From positions 1,798,001 to 1,862,000 of the forward strand of contig NZ_CP021382.1 in assembly GCF_002162135.1 (NCBI RefSeq): a DNA stretch of 64,000 nucleotides. The letters run 5' to 3'. The notes under the pieces were generated by a model. That model was not told the DNA's origin. It searched no databases and saw nothing but the letters and a program-made list of their open reading frames with translations. Position numbers and translations under genes: made by a program. Positions within the stretch are counted from its first letter, which is position 1; the number at the start of each line of letters is the position of its first letter. The DNA comes from Cellvibrio sp. PSBB006. Lineage in GTDB: Bacteria; Pseudomonadota; Gammaproteobacteria; Pseudomonadales; Cellvibrionaceae. This document shows, piece by piece, positions 48,663-59,132 of this stretch.

Positions 48663-50305
48663 TTGTTGCTCTCCTTCGATTTTTGATTTTCTAGTTATGC
48701 GTCGTTGGAATTCCAGTTGGGGTAGTCAACACCCTCAGTACCTGCTGCCAGTTCAGGCACTTCTTATGAAAACAGCCATTATGGTTATCGGCTTGCGTAT
48801 AGTTTGTTCGCGAATTATTCGCGGGTTGTGCGAATTTTTTATAGGGAAAATCGTTTTACCATCACCCGTTATTAAGATTGCGCACACGAATGTTTTAATG
48901 CGATCCATTTTTCTTGAGACAAGGTTGTCTTGAAGCGCTACGCTGAAATCACCGTTATTAGAGCTCGACATCTTGCGCTAAAAAAATACATTTTAAAATT
49001 CCGCTTTTAATCAAACGTGCTAAATCCGACATAAAAATTATCATGATTTTGATGACACAAAATATTTATCCATAAAAATGCCAACTCGCTTTTATGCTGC
49101 CAAAACAGCATTTCATACTACGTCTCAAAGCCTTCTGTGCATTTATCATCAATAAAAATTGTTCTTATCGAAGCATTCCCCTATAAATAGAAAATCAATT
49201 AATCGCTATATATTTTTCAATTCCATATAGCGTTATTTTCTATCAATAAAACCTGTATTTTTATTGGCGGCAGAATATTTAAAGGAGCACATGGAAAAAT
49301 AAAATGACTGATCGCCAACTTGAACACAAGTATTTATTCTGGAAAAAATAAAACCAACCGCCGGCAAAATCCACGCGATATTAATGATGAAGCGCCGCTG
49401 ATACTGTGTCTTGAACCGCAGCAAAATAAAAAAGACTTCACAAAAAATAACGTGAGCAATGCATGTTTTTCTGAATCGCCCTACGATTTCACTATTAAAA
49501 ACATTTCCACAGCCTCACGAATTCCTTTCGCCTGACCTGGCACCGCTCAAAGGTCCACACCAGAAAACCTGATCTCCACTTGCCAACCTCTCATTAGAAA
49601 ATAAAAGAAGTTTGCCATTCATTATTATGAATCAAAATAACGGATATTATTTTCGACGACACATTTTGTTATCGCAACCACGTAACGTTCCTGCGTGCGT
49701 CACATTTCCCGGATGGAGGGTGTTTTTGGGATTGTCATTTCTATTCTTTTGCTCTACCTTGCCACGGATTAGGTGCTATTGAGATGTTTTCGCGTTGCAA
49801 TGTTTATAAATTGAAATAAATAAACTGTCGCGATATTTAAAATCCTAATAAAAAAAGCGCCACCCAATAATTCGCTATAAGTAATTTAAAAATTACTCCG
49901 AAATATTAGAATAATTTAGGCGCCAACCATCGATGATGATCATCAATACATCATCGATAAACATTTTTAAGGGTATTTGTCTGTGCAGTTTTATCAAACC
50001 GGCGGGATAACTCCGGCTTGAGCATGATTGCGCTACCAAAAAAACACAGCAGGACGGCCCACAATTTCCAGGGGCCATGAATAGCAGTTTCCTGTGGATT
50101 GATTTGGTGAGCCATCTTGCAGACACACACAATATGCCCTGAGATTTGTGAGTTGTATGCGCGATATCTGGTGTGCTGTCCGGCGAGAGTTCAACGAGTC
50201 GGTCTGCGGAAAAATTGCAGTTCTTTTTAAAACGTTCTGCAAATGAAAGCAGTACCAACACAATCGTTCTACTCCCAATTACTAACAATAATGAGGCTGG
50301 ATTAA
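48663..50305. other. AT-rich intergenic region of 1.6 kb
   Basis: No recognised gene lies here. The stretch is AT-rich, with many short T- and A-runs, and separates the leftward LPMO side from the rightward mannanase side of the cluster. It holds one weak small-ORF candidate (49951-50115). The large gap is unusual for this window and fits past deletion of genes. Confidence 0.5.
49951..50115 (-). CDS. Candidate small single-pass membrane protein
   Basis: A 54-codon frame encodes a peptide starting MAHQINPQETAIHGPWKL with one hydrophobic segment (WAVLLCFFGSAIML) and a basic C-terminal tail with RRFDK. Hydrophobic segment placement makes it more convincing than the longer overlapping frames. 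There is no good ribosome site. No family recognised. Confidence 0.3.
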   Translation of the reverse strand: MAHQINPQETAIHGPWKLWAVLLCFFGSAIMLKPELSRRFDKTAQTNTLKNVYR

Positions 50306-51979
50306 ATGAAAAGCACCCAACAAAACCTGACACAAACCAAACGATTTAACGGCATGAAAAAACTAAGCAAAGCATTGTTATTTGCCACCACCCTCGCTAC
50401 CGCATTCAGCGTGAATGCGGGCTTCCAGGTTTCCGGCACCCAGCTGCTGGATGGCAATGGCAATCCTTTTATTATGCGTGGTGTCAACCATGCCCATGCC
50501 TGGTATACCAATCGCACTCAACAAGCGTTGGCTGATATCGCAAGTGTTGAGGCCAACAGTGTTCGCGTTGTGTTATCCGACGGCCAGCAGTGGACGCGCA
50601 CCAGTGCCACTGAGGTAGCCAACATTATTCAGTGGGCCAAGAACAATAATTTAATTGCCATTCTGGAAGTGCATGACGTTACCGGTTCCGGCGAGCAAAG
50701 TTCGGCGGGCACGCTCTATAACGCCACCAGTTACTGGATAGATATCGCCAGCACACTACAAGGCCAGGAAGATTACGTCATTATCAATATTGCCAACGAA
50801 CCTTTTGGTAACGGCGTGCCGGAAAGCAGCTGGATCGATGGCCATATCCAGGCCATTCAACGCATCCGTAGCGCTGGCTTAACGCATACTTTATTAATTG
50901 ATGCAGCGAACTGGGGGCAGGATTGGCAGGAAGTGATGCTCAACAATGCATCCACCGTGGCCGCCGCTGACTCGCAAAACAATACAATGTTCAGCGTTCA
51001 CATGTACGAGGTTTATCAGGATCGCGCGAAGATTGAAGGCTATGTTTCCAATTTTTTAAGTACGCATAATTTGCCTTTGATCGTTGGTGAATTCGGTGCG
51101 GATCACTACGGCAATAATGTGGATGAAGATTCCATTCTCGCGGTAGCCGAGCAATACAATATCGGTTATCTCGGTTGGTCCTGGTCCGGCAACAGCAGCG
51201 AAGTTGCGTCACTGGATATCACCAACAACTGGAACGTAAACAGTTTGTCGACCTGGGGTGATCGTTTGATCAATGGCACCAACGGTATTCGTGCTACGGC
51301 GGAGACGGCGACTGTATTTAACGGCGGCGGTATGTCCAGCAGCAGTTCCGTATCCAGTTCATCTTCATCAATTGCCAGCAGTACGCCATCCAGTTCGAGT
51401 TCGAGCGCAGCCGGTGGTGAACAATGTAATTGGTATGGCACCTTGTACCCTTTATGTGCGACCACGCAAAGTGGTTGGGGTTGGGAACAGAATCGCAGTT
51501 GTGTTGCACGCAGCACCTGTAGTTCACAACCAGCGCCTTACGGTATCGTCGGTGGCGGTACAACCAGCTCTTCAATACCGAGCTCATCCAGTAGCGCACC
51601 GTCCAGTAGCTCATCGCTTGCAAGTTCTTCGCCTTCCAGCAGCTCACCGACAAGTTCTTCATCAAGCAGCTCCGGTAGCGGCAGTTGCACCTATGTGGTG
51701 ACCAACCAATGGGGCAATGGTTTTACCGGCGCAATTCGCATTACCAACAACGGTAACAGTGCGATTAATGGTTGGAATGTAAGCTGGAATTACACGGATG
51801 GTTCGCGCGTGACCAACAGTTGGAATGCAACCGTTAGTGGCAGCAATCCTTACAGTGCAACTGCCATGGGCTGGAATGCTGCAATTCAACCGGGACAAAC
51901 GGTGGAGTTCGGTTTTCAAGGAACAAAAAATTCCGCTCAAGCCAGTGTGCCGGCGGTAAGCGGGTCTGTTTGTAATTAA
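50306..51979 (+). CDS. GH5_8 endo-beta-1,4-mannanase with CBM10 and CBM2
   Basis: This secreted mannanase of 557 residues has a signal peptide ending near FSVNA, then the catalytic domain (about 39-335). Its start, [29 protein letters not shown], and order of motifs follow GH5 subfamily 8 mannanases of Bacillus. Acid/base Glu is in NIANEPFG (Glu165) and the nucleophile in [10 protein letters not shown] (Glu262). A serine linker, CBM10 ([12 protein letters not shown]), a second linker and a C-terminal CBM2 ending SGSVCN follow. ATG at 50306 has a GAGG site; ATG at 50354 ([10 protein letters not shown]) would give a more ordinary signal peptide. First gene of the rightward run. Confidence 0.93.
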   Translation: MKSTQQNLTQTKRFNGMKKLSKALLFATTLATAFSVNAGFQVSGTQLLDGNGNPFIMRGVNHAHAWYTNRTQQALADIASVEANSVRVVLSDGQQWTRTSATEVANIIQWAKNNNLIAILEVHDVTGSGEQSSAGTLYNATSYWIDIASTLQGQEDYVIINIANEPFGNGVPESSWIDGHIQAIQRIRSAGLTHTLLIDAANWGQDWQEVMLNNASTVAAADSQNNTMFSVHMYEVYQDRAKIEGYVSNFLSTHNLPLIVGEFGADHYGNNVDEDSILAVAEQYNIGYLGWSWSGNSSEVASLDITNNWNVNSLSTWGDRLINGTNGIRATAETATVFNGGGMSSSSSVSSSSSSIASSTPSSSSSSAAGGEQCNWYGTLYPLCATTQSGWGWEQNRSCVARSTCSSQPAPYGIVGGGTTSSSIPSSSSSAPSSSSSLASSSPSSSSPTSSSSSSSGSGSCTYVVTNQWGNGFTGAIRITNNGNSAINGWNVSWNYTDGSRVTNSWNATVSGSNPYSATAMGWNAAIQPGQTVEFGFQGTKNSAQASVPAVSGSVCN

Positions 51980-52007
51980 CCGGATCTGTTTTTAATGAAA
52001 TAAAGTC

Positions 52008-52047
52008 GGTGTAACGACTGCGTGAATCTCGTGCGGTCGTTATCACC
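52008..52047 (+). terminator. Hairpin after the mannanase gene
   Basis: GGTGTAACGAC pairs with GTCGTTATCACC, with one bulged base, about 29 bases past the stop codon. No T-run follows. Confidence 0.4.
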
Positions 52048-52282
52048 GATAAACATGTTCAGGCTGGAGCAATAGATCACTAAAAATGTGCAATATGTTA
52101 CTGAAAAATGATAGCGCTACCTTTTACATCATTTGATCAGTAAAAAATCGCACGAGAAAAATATCTAGGGAAACAGTAAAAAAGCGTTTCCATTGAAAAC
52201 AAAATGACAGCGCTGTCTTTTTGTTTTAGGTGGCGTAAAAAGGGTTTCAGGACAACCAATAAAAATAAGTAAGGAGAGCAAA

Positions 52283-52312
52283 TCAGTCGTGCGTCCTCGG
52301 GCGCACGACTGA
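52283..52312 (+). promoter_or_regulatory. Leader hairpin before the GH6 gene
   Basis: TCAGTCGTGCG and CGCACGACTGA form a perfect 11-bp stem with an eight-base loop, 245 bases before the GH6 start. It could be an mRNA leader structure or a terminator of upstream read-through. No T-run is present. Confidence 0.4.
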
Positions 52313-52556
52313 CCCTGACAAACAGGCGATAGCAAAAATGAAGCAGCAATGAACTGCTTCCGTCGGCCAACACCCGACACACCATACGGAGTCTGTCACG
52401 GATGAATATTTCTCGGCCGGTTAAGCGGGCGGGCAAGCTACAAGGCGTAGAGCATGAACCACACCTCGCCATTCCGTTGAGGGCGAGCCAGTGTGTGTAA
52501 CGACGACGAGGGCACCAGATGTACTCCCTCCTAACCGGACTTTTGGAGAACTAACA

Positions 52557-54647
52557 ATGATAAGGCTAACAAGAAAGGGCTACGGCCTGGCGACCATGCT
52601 GAGTCTCGGCATGGCGGCAGCGACCTTTGGCTCGGCAGCCCAGGCGGCAACCTGTACCTACAGCATCAGCAACGAGTGGAACACCGGCTACACCGGTACG
52701 ATTTCCATCAACAATACCGATTCCAGTGCGATCAGCGGCTGGAGTGTGAACTGGCAATACAACACCAACCGTGTGACCAGCTCCTGGAACGCCAACCTCA
52801 GCGGCAGCAATCCCTACACCGCGACCTCTTTGGGCTGGAACGGCAATATCGCACCGGGACAAACTGTGTCCTTTGGTTTCCAGGTCAATAAAAACGGTGG
52901 CTCTGCCGAAACCCCGACCGTGAATGGCGCCGTCTGTTCCGGTGGCGGTGTGACCAGTTCTTCTGCGTCCAGCGTGGCCAGCAGCACGCCTACGAGCAGC
53001 GCTCCGAATTCATCTTCAAGCACGCCGACAACCGGCGGCCAGCAATGTAACTGGTACGGCACCTTGTATCCCTTGTGTACCTCTACCCAAAGTGGCTGGG
53101 GCTGGGAGCAAAATCGCAGCTGTATCTCCGCGAGCACCTGTAGCTCACAACCGGCGCCTTATGGCATTGTCGGTGGTTCTTCCGCCAGCAGCACACCGGT
53201 CAGCTCAAGCAGCTCAAGTGTTGTTGTGAGCAGCGTGCCATCGTCGAGTGCACCCTCCTCAAGTGCGCCTTCTTCCAGCGTGCCATCTTCAAGCGTTCCT
53301 TCCTCTAGCGTGCCCTCCTCAAGTGTGCCGTCTTCCAGCGCGCCCTCGTCGAGTGCTCCATCCTCCAGCGTCGCCTCTTCCACCAGTTCAGCTGACTGGG
53401 GCAACCGTATGGATAACCCCTTCATCGGCGCCAACTGGTACATCAACCAGGATTGGGCTGATAACGCTACTGCCTCCGGCGGTGCCGCTATCGCTGACGT
53501 CAGCACCGCCGTATGGATGGACCGCATCGGTGCAATCGATCCGGAAGATCCCAACGTACTCGGCCTGCGCGAACATTTGGACGCTGCATTGGACCAAGGC
53601 GCGAACCTGATCAAGGTTGTGATCTATGACCTGCCAAACCGCGACTGTCACGCGCTGGCTTCCAACGGTGAATTGTTGATGGCCGAAGATGGCTTCAACC
53701 GTTACGTGAACGAGTATATTGCGCCGATTGTGGATATCTTCTCCGATCCGAAATACAACAGCTTGCGCATTGTCACCATCATTGAGCCGGATTCGCTGCC
53801 AAACCTGGTGACTAACATCTCTACCCCCAAGTGTCAGGAAGCTGCTGGTCCCGGCGGTTACATCGACGGCACCCGTCATACGCTAACCGAGCTGGGCAAA
53901 CTGCCAAACGTTTACTCCTACATCGACATCGGCCACTCTGGCTGGTTGGGCTGGCCGGATAACTTCCAGGAAGCGACCACCCTTATCGCCGACGCCATCA
54001 AAGGTGCTGAGAAAGGTGTAAACAGTGTTGCCGGTTTCGTTTCCAACACCGCTGGTTACACACCGCTGCGCGAGCCCTTCCTTGACTCCCTGTCTACCGG
54101 CGGCATGCCGGGCAATCCAGGCGTGCAAGTACGTCAGGCAGCCTTCTATGAGTGGAACCCCTACTTCAGCGAAATCAGCTTTGTGCAGGCTTGGCGCAAC
54201 CGCATGATCGAGCTGGGTTTCCCGAGCACCATCGGCATGCTGATCGATACCTCGCGCAACGGCTGGGGCGGTTCTGATCGTCCGACCGCGCAATCCACCA
54301 GCACCAGTGTTGATACCTTCGTGGACGAGTCCCGCGTAGACCGTCGCTATCACCGCGGCAACTGGTGTAACCAGCCTGGCGGTATCGGTGAGCGTCCTAC
54401 CGTTGCTCCGGAACCTGGTATCGATGCTTACGTGTGGGTGAAACCACCAGGTGAGTCAGACGGTGTGGCCGAAGCCGGCATCATCGATCCTGTCGACCCG
54501 GCGAAAGGTTTTGACCGCAACTGCGATCCGACCTTCACCAATTCCAGCGGCACATTGACCGGTTCACTTCCCGGTGCACCCCATGCGGGCCGCTGGCACA
54601 CCGAAGGGTTCCAGCTTCTGTTGAACAACGCATACCCCCCGCTGTAA
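52557..54647 (+). CDS. cel6A: GH6 cellobiohydrolase with N-terminal CBM2 and CBM10
   Basis: This secreted cellulase of 696 residues probably releases cellobiose from non-reducing ends. Signal peptide (1-31, ending AAQAA), CBM2 (32-128), linker, CBM10 (162-206), a serine/proline linker with nine 5-residue repeats, then the bacterial GH6 domain (about 285-690). Motifs: VVIYDLPNRDC with the acid Asp region, IVTIIEPDSLPN, and GFVSNTAGYTPL. The C-terminal HTEGFQLLLNNAYPPL is typical of the long exo-acting bacterial GH6 enzymes with loops over the tunnel. ATG at 52557 is chosen for its signal peptide. The gene symbol follows the Cellvibrio japonicus enzyme of the same type. Confidence 0.93.
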   Translation: MIRLTRKGYGLATMLSLGMAAATFGSAAQAATCTYSISNEWNTGYTGTISINNTDSSAISGWSVNWQYNTNRVTSSWNANLSGSNPYTATSLGWNGNIAPGQTVSFGFQVNKNGGSAETPTVNGAVCSGGGVTSSSASSVASSTPTSSAPNSSSSTPTTGGQQCNWYGTLYPLCTSTQSGWGWEQNRSCISASTCSSQPAPYGIVGGSSASSTPVSSSSSSVVVSSVPSSSAPSSSAPSSSVPSSSVPSSSVPSSSVPSSSAPSSSAPSSSVASSTSSADWGNRMDNPFIGANWYINQDWADNATASGGAAIADVSTAVWMDRIGAIDPEDPNVLGLREHLDAALDQGANLIKVVIYDLPNRDCHALASNGELLMAEDGFNRYVNEYIAPIVDIFSDPKYNSLRIVTIIEPDSLPNLVTNISTPKCQEAAGPGGYIDGTRHTLTELGKLPNVYSYIDIGHSGWLGWPDNFQEATTLIADAIKGAEKGVNSVAGFVSNTAGYTPLREPFLDSLSTGGMPGNPGVQVRQAAFYEWNPYFSEISFVQAWRNRMIELGFPSTIGMLIDTSRNGWGGSDRPTAQSTSTSVDTFVDESRVDRRYHRGNWCNQPGGIGERPTVAPEPGIDAYVWVKPPGESDGVAEAGIIDPVDPAKGFDRNCDPTFTNSSGTLTGSLPGAPHAGRWHTEGFQLLLNNAYPPL
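53235..53369 (+). repeat. 15-bp tandem repeats coding the GH6 linker
   Basis: Nine in-frame units of 15 bp encode (V/A)PSSS. Units differ at synonymous positions, such as TCGTCGAGT, TCCTCAAGT and TCTTCCAGC, so the peptide repeat is more exact than the DNA repeat. Confidence 0.9.
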
Positions 54648-54930
54648 TCCTCAGCGGCAGCAAGGATGACCAAGGCCAGGGAAGGCTTCATCAATGAACA
54701 AAACCAGGCTTTGGTTCATGCACAGCAGATGCAAACACCAGAGCCAAGATGATCGGGTTTTAACCGAGTTGTAAGTCGATGCAGTGTGTTTAACCGGCCT
54801 TATCCATTACCCCGTGGTGCGGCCGGTTGTTTTTTTCACGACTGTATTGCCCTTGTATTTTCCTGCGACGGAGCACCAGAACTCCGCTCCCTCCAATCCA
54901 CATAAAAAAAATGAAGTGAGGACACTTCCA

Positions 54931-57582
54931 ATGACTCAAGCTCCCAAAACAAATAAACCGGCATATTCCAAACCATTGTTAACATCCCGCTTGAACACAA
55001 GCGCCCCCAGAATTCTGACCCGCGCCATCAGCGCCGTGGTGTTATCCGGCCTGGTTGCCGGCAGCGCCTGGGCCGCCGTGGGTAACCCGCGCGTTAATCA
55101 GGTGGGTTATTTACCCAACAGCGCCAAAGTGGCCACCTATAGCAGCGATGCCCTGGCAGCATTGCCCTGGGAATTACGCCTCAATGGCACCCTCGTCACC
55201 AGCGGAACGACTATGCCGCGCGGCGTTGACGCAGCCTCGGGCGATAACATCCATATCATCGACATCAGCGGCGTAACCACTGAGGCCGACGGCTACAAAC
55301 TTTACGTCGGCAACGATGAAAGTTATCCCTTTGAGATCGCAGCCGATGCGTTTACCGGCGCGCTCTACGACTCGATCAAATACTTCTACCACAACCGCAG
55401 CGGCATCGCGATTGAGACTGCCTACACCGGTGGCGGCAACACCAGCTACGCACCGAATGCCCAATGGGCACGCCCGGCGGGCCACCTGAATATGGGCGCA
55501 AACCAGGGCGACTATGACGTGCCCTGCTGGAGCGGCACCTGTAATTACAGCCTGGACGTAACCAAGGGTTGGTACGACGCAGGTGACCATGGGAAATACG
55601 TGGTTAACGGCGGGATTTCCGTGTGGAAACTGCTCACAATGTACGAACGTGCCCTGCACTTGAGCGACAACGCCGGTGCGTTTGCTGACGGCACCTTGAA
55701 TATCCCCGAAAGCGGCAACGGCGTACCTGACATTCTGGACGAAGTGCGCTGGCAGATGGAATTTATGCTTTCCATGCAAGTGCCCCAAGGCCAGGCCAAG
55801 GCCGGCATGGTGCATCACAAGATGCATGATGTGGGTTGGACTGGCTTGCCGCTGGCACCTCATGAAGATAGCCAGGCCCGTGCGCTGGTACCGCCCAGCA
55901 CCGCTGCAACCTTGAATGTAGCCGCCACTGCCGCACAGTGTGCGCGCCTGTGGCAAAACATCGATGCCGCTTTTGCCAGCACCTGTTTGACGGCGGCAGA
56001 ACGCGCCTGGGATGCGGCGCAGCAAAACCCCAGTGATCTCTACACCGGTGGCTACGATAATGGCGGCGGCGGTTACGGTGACCGGTTCGTCGCCGACGAA
56101 TTTTTCTGGGCAGCGGCGGAGCTGTATATCACTACCGGTGACAGCAAGTACCTGCCAACCATCCAGAATTATGAAATCGAGCGTACCGATTTTGGTTGGC
56201 CAGACACTGAATTACCGGGTTTGATTTCTCTCGCCACAGTACCAGCCAGCCATACGGCAAGTTTGCGCACAAGCGCTCGGCAGACCATCGTCCAGATCGC
56301 TGATTACCACCTGGGCGTGATCGATAGCACCGGTTATCTCACCCCTCATACGGAAGAGGAATACTACTGGGGCTCCAATAATGGCGTTGCCAATAAACTG
56401 TTCCTGGTCGGTTTGGCTTACGACTTTACCGGCAACGAAGATTACGCCAAAGGCGTCGGTAAGGCTGTCGATTATCTCTTCGGTCGAAACACCTTGTCGT
56501 TCTCCTACATCTCCGGCCACGGTGAAAATGCACTGACCCAGCCGCACCACCGTTTCTGGGCCGGGGCACTGAACGGTGCTTACCCCTGGTTACCGCCAGG
56601 TGCTTTCTCCGGCGGCCCCAATGCCGGGTTGGAAGACGAAGTGGCACAGGGTGCCTTGAACGGCTGCCAGACTCGTCCGGCCACCTGCTACATGGATGAC
56701 ATCAACTCCTGGTCCACCAACGAGATCACCATCAACTGGAACTCGGCACTGGCGTGGGTGTTGGCGTTTTATGATGATTACGGCAATGAAGGCGGCGCGT
56801 CGTCGTCATCTTCCAGTCAAATCAGCTCCAGTGTCGCGAGCAGTTCTTCGTCGAGTGCCAGCAGTATTCCGGTGTCCAGTTCGTCAAGCAGTAGCGCGCC
56901 GGTTAGTAGTTCGAGCAGCTCAATCAGCAGCTCTGTGGTTGCCAGTTCCTCCAGCAGCCTGGCGTCGTCTTCCAGCAGTTCCAGCATGCCGACCGGTCAA
57001 CAATGTAACTGGTATGGCACGCTGTATCCGCTGTGTGTCACCACCCAAAGCGGCTGGGGATGGGAGCAGAATCGCAGCTGTATCTCGCGCAGCACTTGTA
57101 GCTCACAACCGGCGCCCTGGGGCATTGTTGGAGGCGGTACCTCCAGTTCCAGTCCTGCCAGCTCCAGTCCCTCATCCAGCTCCAGTCCTGCATCCAGCAG
57201 TTCCAGCTCAGCGCCAGCCTCCAGCAGCAGTTCCAGCCTGGTTGCCAGCAGTTCATCGTCCAGCTCTGCGCCTAACGGTAGCGGCAGTTGCGAATACGTG
57301 GTGACCAACCAATGGAACAACGGATTTACCGGCGCGATCCGCATCACCAACAACGGCAGTTCGCCCATCAACGGGTGGAGTGTGAGCTGGAATTACAACG
57401 ACGGCTCACGTATCACCAACAGTTGGAACGCCAACCTGTCCGGCAGCAACCCTTACAGTGCCAGCAACCTGGGCTGGAATGGCACCTTGCAACCGGGCCA
57501 AACCGCCGAGTTTGGTTTCCAGGGCACCAAAGGCGGCAGCGCAGCTTCTGTGCCGGTCGTCAGTGGAGCGCCCTGTAACTAA
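54931..57582 (+). CDS. GH9 endoglucanase with C-terminal CBM10 and CBM2
   Basis: This secreted cellulase of 883 residues has a long signal peptide (about 1-49, ending AGSAWAA), an N-terminal Ig-like domain (about 50-135, [11 protein letters not shown] start) and the GH9 (alpha/alpha)6 barrel (about 140-615). The catalytic Asp pair is in [10 protein letters not shown], and the proton donor Glu is in [15 protein letters not shown]. Three serine-rich linkers surround CBM10 (about 690-737) and a C-terminal CBM2 (about 786-883). The Ig-GH9 order marks the CelD-like theme of GH9. ATG at 54931 has GTGAGGAC upstream and is preferred to the open frame's earlier start. It follows the GH6 gene by 283 bases. 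Confidence 0.93.
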   Translation: MTQAPKTNKPAYSKPLLTSRLNTSAPRILTRAISAVVLSGLVAGSAWAAVGNPRVNQVGYLPNSAKVATYSSDALAALPWELRLNGTLVTSGTTMPRGVDAASGDNIHIIDISGVTTEADGYKLYVGNDESYPFEIAADAFTGALYDSIKYFYHNRSGIAIETAYTGGGNTSYAPNAQWARPAGHLNMGANQGDYDVPCWSGTCNYSLDVTKGWYDAGDHGKYVVNGGISVWKLLTMYERALHLSDNAGAFADGTLNIPESGNGVPDILDEVRWQMEFMLSMQVPQGQAKAGMVHHKMHDVGWTGLPLAPHEDSQARALVPPSTAATLNVAATAAQCARLWQNIDAAFASTCLTAAERAWDAAQQNPSDLYTGGYDNGGGGYGDRFVADEFFWAAAELYITTGDSKYLPTIQNYEIERTDFGWPDTELPGLISLATVPASHTASLRTSARQTIVQIADYHLGVIDSTGYLTPHTEEEYYWGSNNGVANKLFLVGLAYDFTGNEDYAKGVGKAVDYLFGRNTLSFSYISGHGENALTQPHHRFWAGALNGAYPWLPPGAFSGGPNAGLEDEVAQGALNGCQTRPATCYMDDINSWSTNEITINWNSALAWVLAFYDDYGNEGGASSSSSSQISSSVASSSSSSASSIPVSSSSSSSAPVSSSSSSISSSVVASSSSSLASSSSSSSMPTGQQCNWYGTLYPLCVTTQSGWGWEQNRSCISRSTCSSQPAPWGIVGGGTSSSSPASSSPSSSSSPASSSSSSAPASSSSSSLVASSSSSSSAPNGSGSCEYVVTNQWNNGFTGAIRITNNGSSPINGWSVSWNYNDGSRITNSWNANLSGSNPYSASNLGWNGTLQPGQTAEFGFQGTKGGSAASVPVVSGAPCN

Positions 57583-57606
57583 ACCCGGTTAAACCGCCAA
57601 AGCCTT

Positions 57607-57660
57607 GTCTTCGCGATGGATGGCAACTGATCCATCGCGAAGACTTTGCGTTTAATTTTT
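57607..57660 (+). terminator. Terminator after the GH9 gene
   Basis: GTCTTCGCGATGGA and TCCATCGCGAAGAC form a perfect 14-bp stem with a ten-base loop, followed by a T-rich stretch ending TTTAATTTTT. Confidence 0.75.
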
Positions 57661-57696
57661 CTTTTTAAGAATGACCCGTTAACGGAGGTTTCCACT

Positions 57697-59028
57697 ATGT
57701 ATCGTCCCCACCTGATTCATTGTTTGAAGCTGGCTTTTTTCCCCGTTATCGCCTGTATTCTGCTAGCGGGTCATGCCAGCGGCCAAACGCCGACACGTAT
57801 CATGCCACTCGGCGACTCCATTACCGGGTCACCCGGATGTTGGCGCGCGCTATTGTGGAACCAATTGCAGGACGATGGTTATTCAGCCCTTGATTTTGTC
57901 GGCACCCTGCCCACTCAGGGTTGCGGCCAAACCCACGATGGCGACAACGAAGGGCATGGCGGCATCCTCGCCACCAATATGGCCAACGCCAATCAATTGG
58001 TACCCTGGCTGGACGCGACCAACCCCGATATCGTCCTCATGCATCTGGGTACCAACGATGCCTGGAGCAACCGCAGCACGGCTGCAATTCTTTCTGCCTT
58101 TGATACCCTCGTGAACCAGATGCGCGCAAACAATCCCGCGATGATCATTCTGGTAGCCCAAATTATTCCCATGGATTCCGCGCGTTCGTGCAGTAGCTGT
58201 GCGCAAAACGTGATTGCCCTGAACAATGCCCTGCCCGCCTGGGTCGCCGGTATTACCAGCGCTGCATCACCCGTATTACTGGTCGATCAATGGACTGGCT
58301 TCAACACCGACAACCACACCTATGACGGCGTGCATCCCAATGCTGCGGGCGATCAATTGATTGCCGATAATTGGTTTGATGCGTTAAGCCTTGTGTTAGA
58401 TGGCAGTGTGACATCCTCGTCAAGCAGTAGCGTTTCATCAAACAGTGCATCGTCTGTTTCGTCTTCTGCTGGTACGCAGCAATGCAATTGGTACGGCACT
58501 TTGTATCCCCTTTGTGTAACCGCCCAAAGTGGTTGGGGCTGGGAACAAAATCGCAGCTGTATTGCACGTTCAACCTGTGAATCACAACCGGCGCCTTATG
58601 GCATTGTCGGCGATACCGCCGCGAGTAGCTCATCGCTAAATTCCGTTTCCAGTAGTAGCTCGACGACCAGTTCAAGTAACTCATCGTCAGTTGTTGCCAG
58701 CTCATCGAGCAGTTCAATCACCACAGGTGGTAATTGTGTACACGTCGTTACCAACGAATGGAGCAATGGCTTCACCGGTGCGATCCGCATTACCAATAAC
58801 GGTAGCGCCCCAGTCAGCGGATGGAGCGTTAGTTGGTCCTACACCGACAGCACCCGCCTTACTAACAGCTGGAACGCTGCTGTCTCCGGTACCAATCCTT
58901 ATATAGCGACCAACCTTGGCTGGAACGGCAACATCCAACCGGGACAAAGCGTGGAGTTCGGTTTTCAGGCAACGAAAAATGGCAACGCGCCACATGCCAT
59001 AAATGTAAGCGGTAATGTCTGCGAATAA
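57697..59028 (+). CDS. CE3-like SGNH carbohydrate esterase with CBM10 and CBM2
   Basis: This secreted esterase of 443 residues probably removes acetyl groups from xylan or mannan. Signal peptide (to about residue 28, ending HASG), then an SGNH domain (about 32-235): block [17 protein letters not shown] with the nucleophile Ser, [10 protein letters not shown], block [12 protein letters not shown], and block [10 protein letters not shown] with the Asp/His pair. This arrangement is that of carbohydrate esterase family 3. CBM10 (about 262-306) and C-terminal CBM2 (about 346-443) follow after serine linkers. ATG at 57697 has AACGGAGG upstream. CE3 is assigned by motif memory, and another SGNH esterase family is possible. 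Confidence 0.87.
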   Translation: MYRPHLIHCLKLAFFPVIACILLAGHASGQTPTRIMPLGDSITGSPGCWRALLWNQLQDDGYSALDFVGTLPTQGCGQTHDGDNEGHGGILATNMANANQLVPWLDATNPDIVLMHLGTNDAWSNRSTAAILSAFDTLVNQMRANNPAMIILVAQIIPMDSARSCSSCAQNVIALNNALPAWVAGITSAASPVLLVDQWTGFNTDNHTYDGVHPNAAGDQLIADNWFDALSLVLDGSVTSSSSSSVSSNSASSVSSSAGTQQCNWYGTLYPLCVTAQSGWGWEQNRSCIARSTCESQPAPYGIVGDTAASSSSLNSVSSSSSTTSSSNSSSVVASSSSSSITTGGNCVHVVTNEWSNGFTGAIRITNNGSAPVSGWSVSWSYTDSTRLTNSWNAAVSGTNPYIATNLGWNGNIQPGQSVEFGFQATKNGNAPHAINVSGNVCE

Positions 59029-59132
59029 TTTTCTCGATGTTTATGTGAATCAACACAACTGGCTTTAAAAATCGCTGCATCACTCAAGCAGAATTTACGC
59101 GTTGCATCTATTCGTTTACAGGAGAAAACATT

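Larger units (their letters stand above)
51980..52556. other. Region upstream of the GH6 gene
   Basis: These 577 bases have no supported gene. A hairpin at 52008-52047 may end mannanase transcription. An 11-bp hairpin at 52283-52312 lies in the likely leader of the GH6 gene. Confidence 0.45.

Noticed and set aside
48697..48933. 78-codon plus-strand frame after the GH74 remnant
   Set aside because: No ribosome site, no recognisable domain, low-complexity AT-rich DNA.
49893..50333. 146-codon minus-strand frame in the gap before the mannanase
   Set aside because: It starts inside the mannanase signal peptide, has unnatural composition and no ribosome site. The shorter frame at 49951-50115 reads better.
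53159..53614. 151-codon open frame opposite the GH6 linker
   Set aside because: Its repeated LEEGTLEDGALEEG-like sequence is the antisense of the PSSS repeats. The sense frame is a clear GH6 enzyme.
55174..56025. 283-codon minus-strand frame inside the GH9 gene
   Set aside because: Long only because of GC-rich codon use. The plus strand carries an intact GH9 catalytic domain and the minus product matches nothing.
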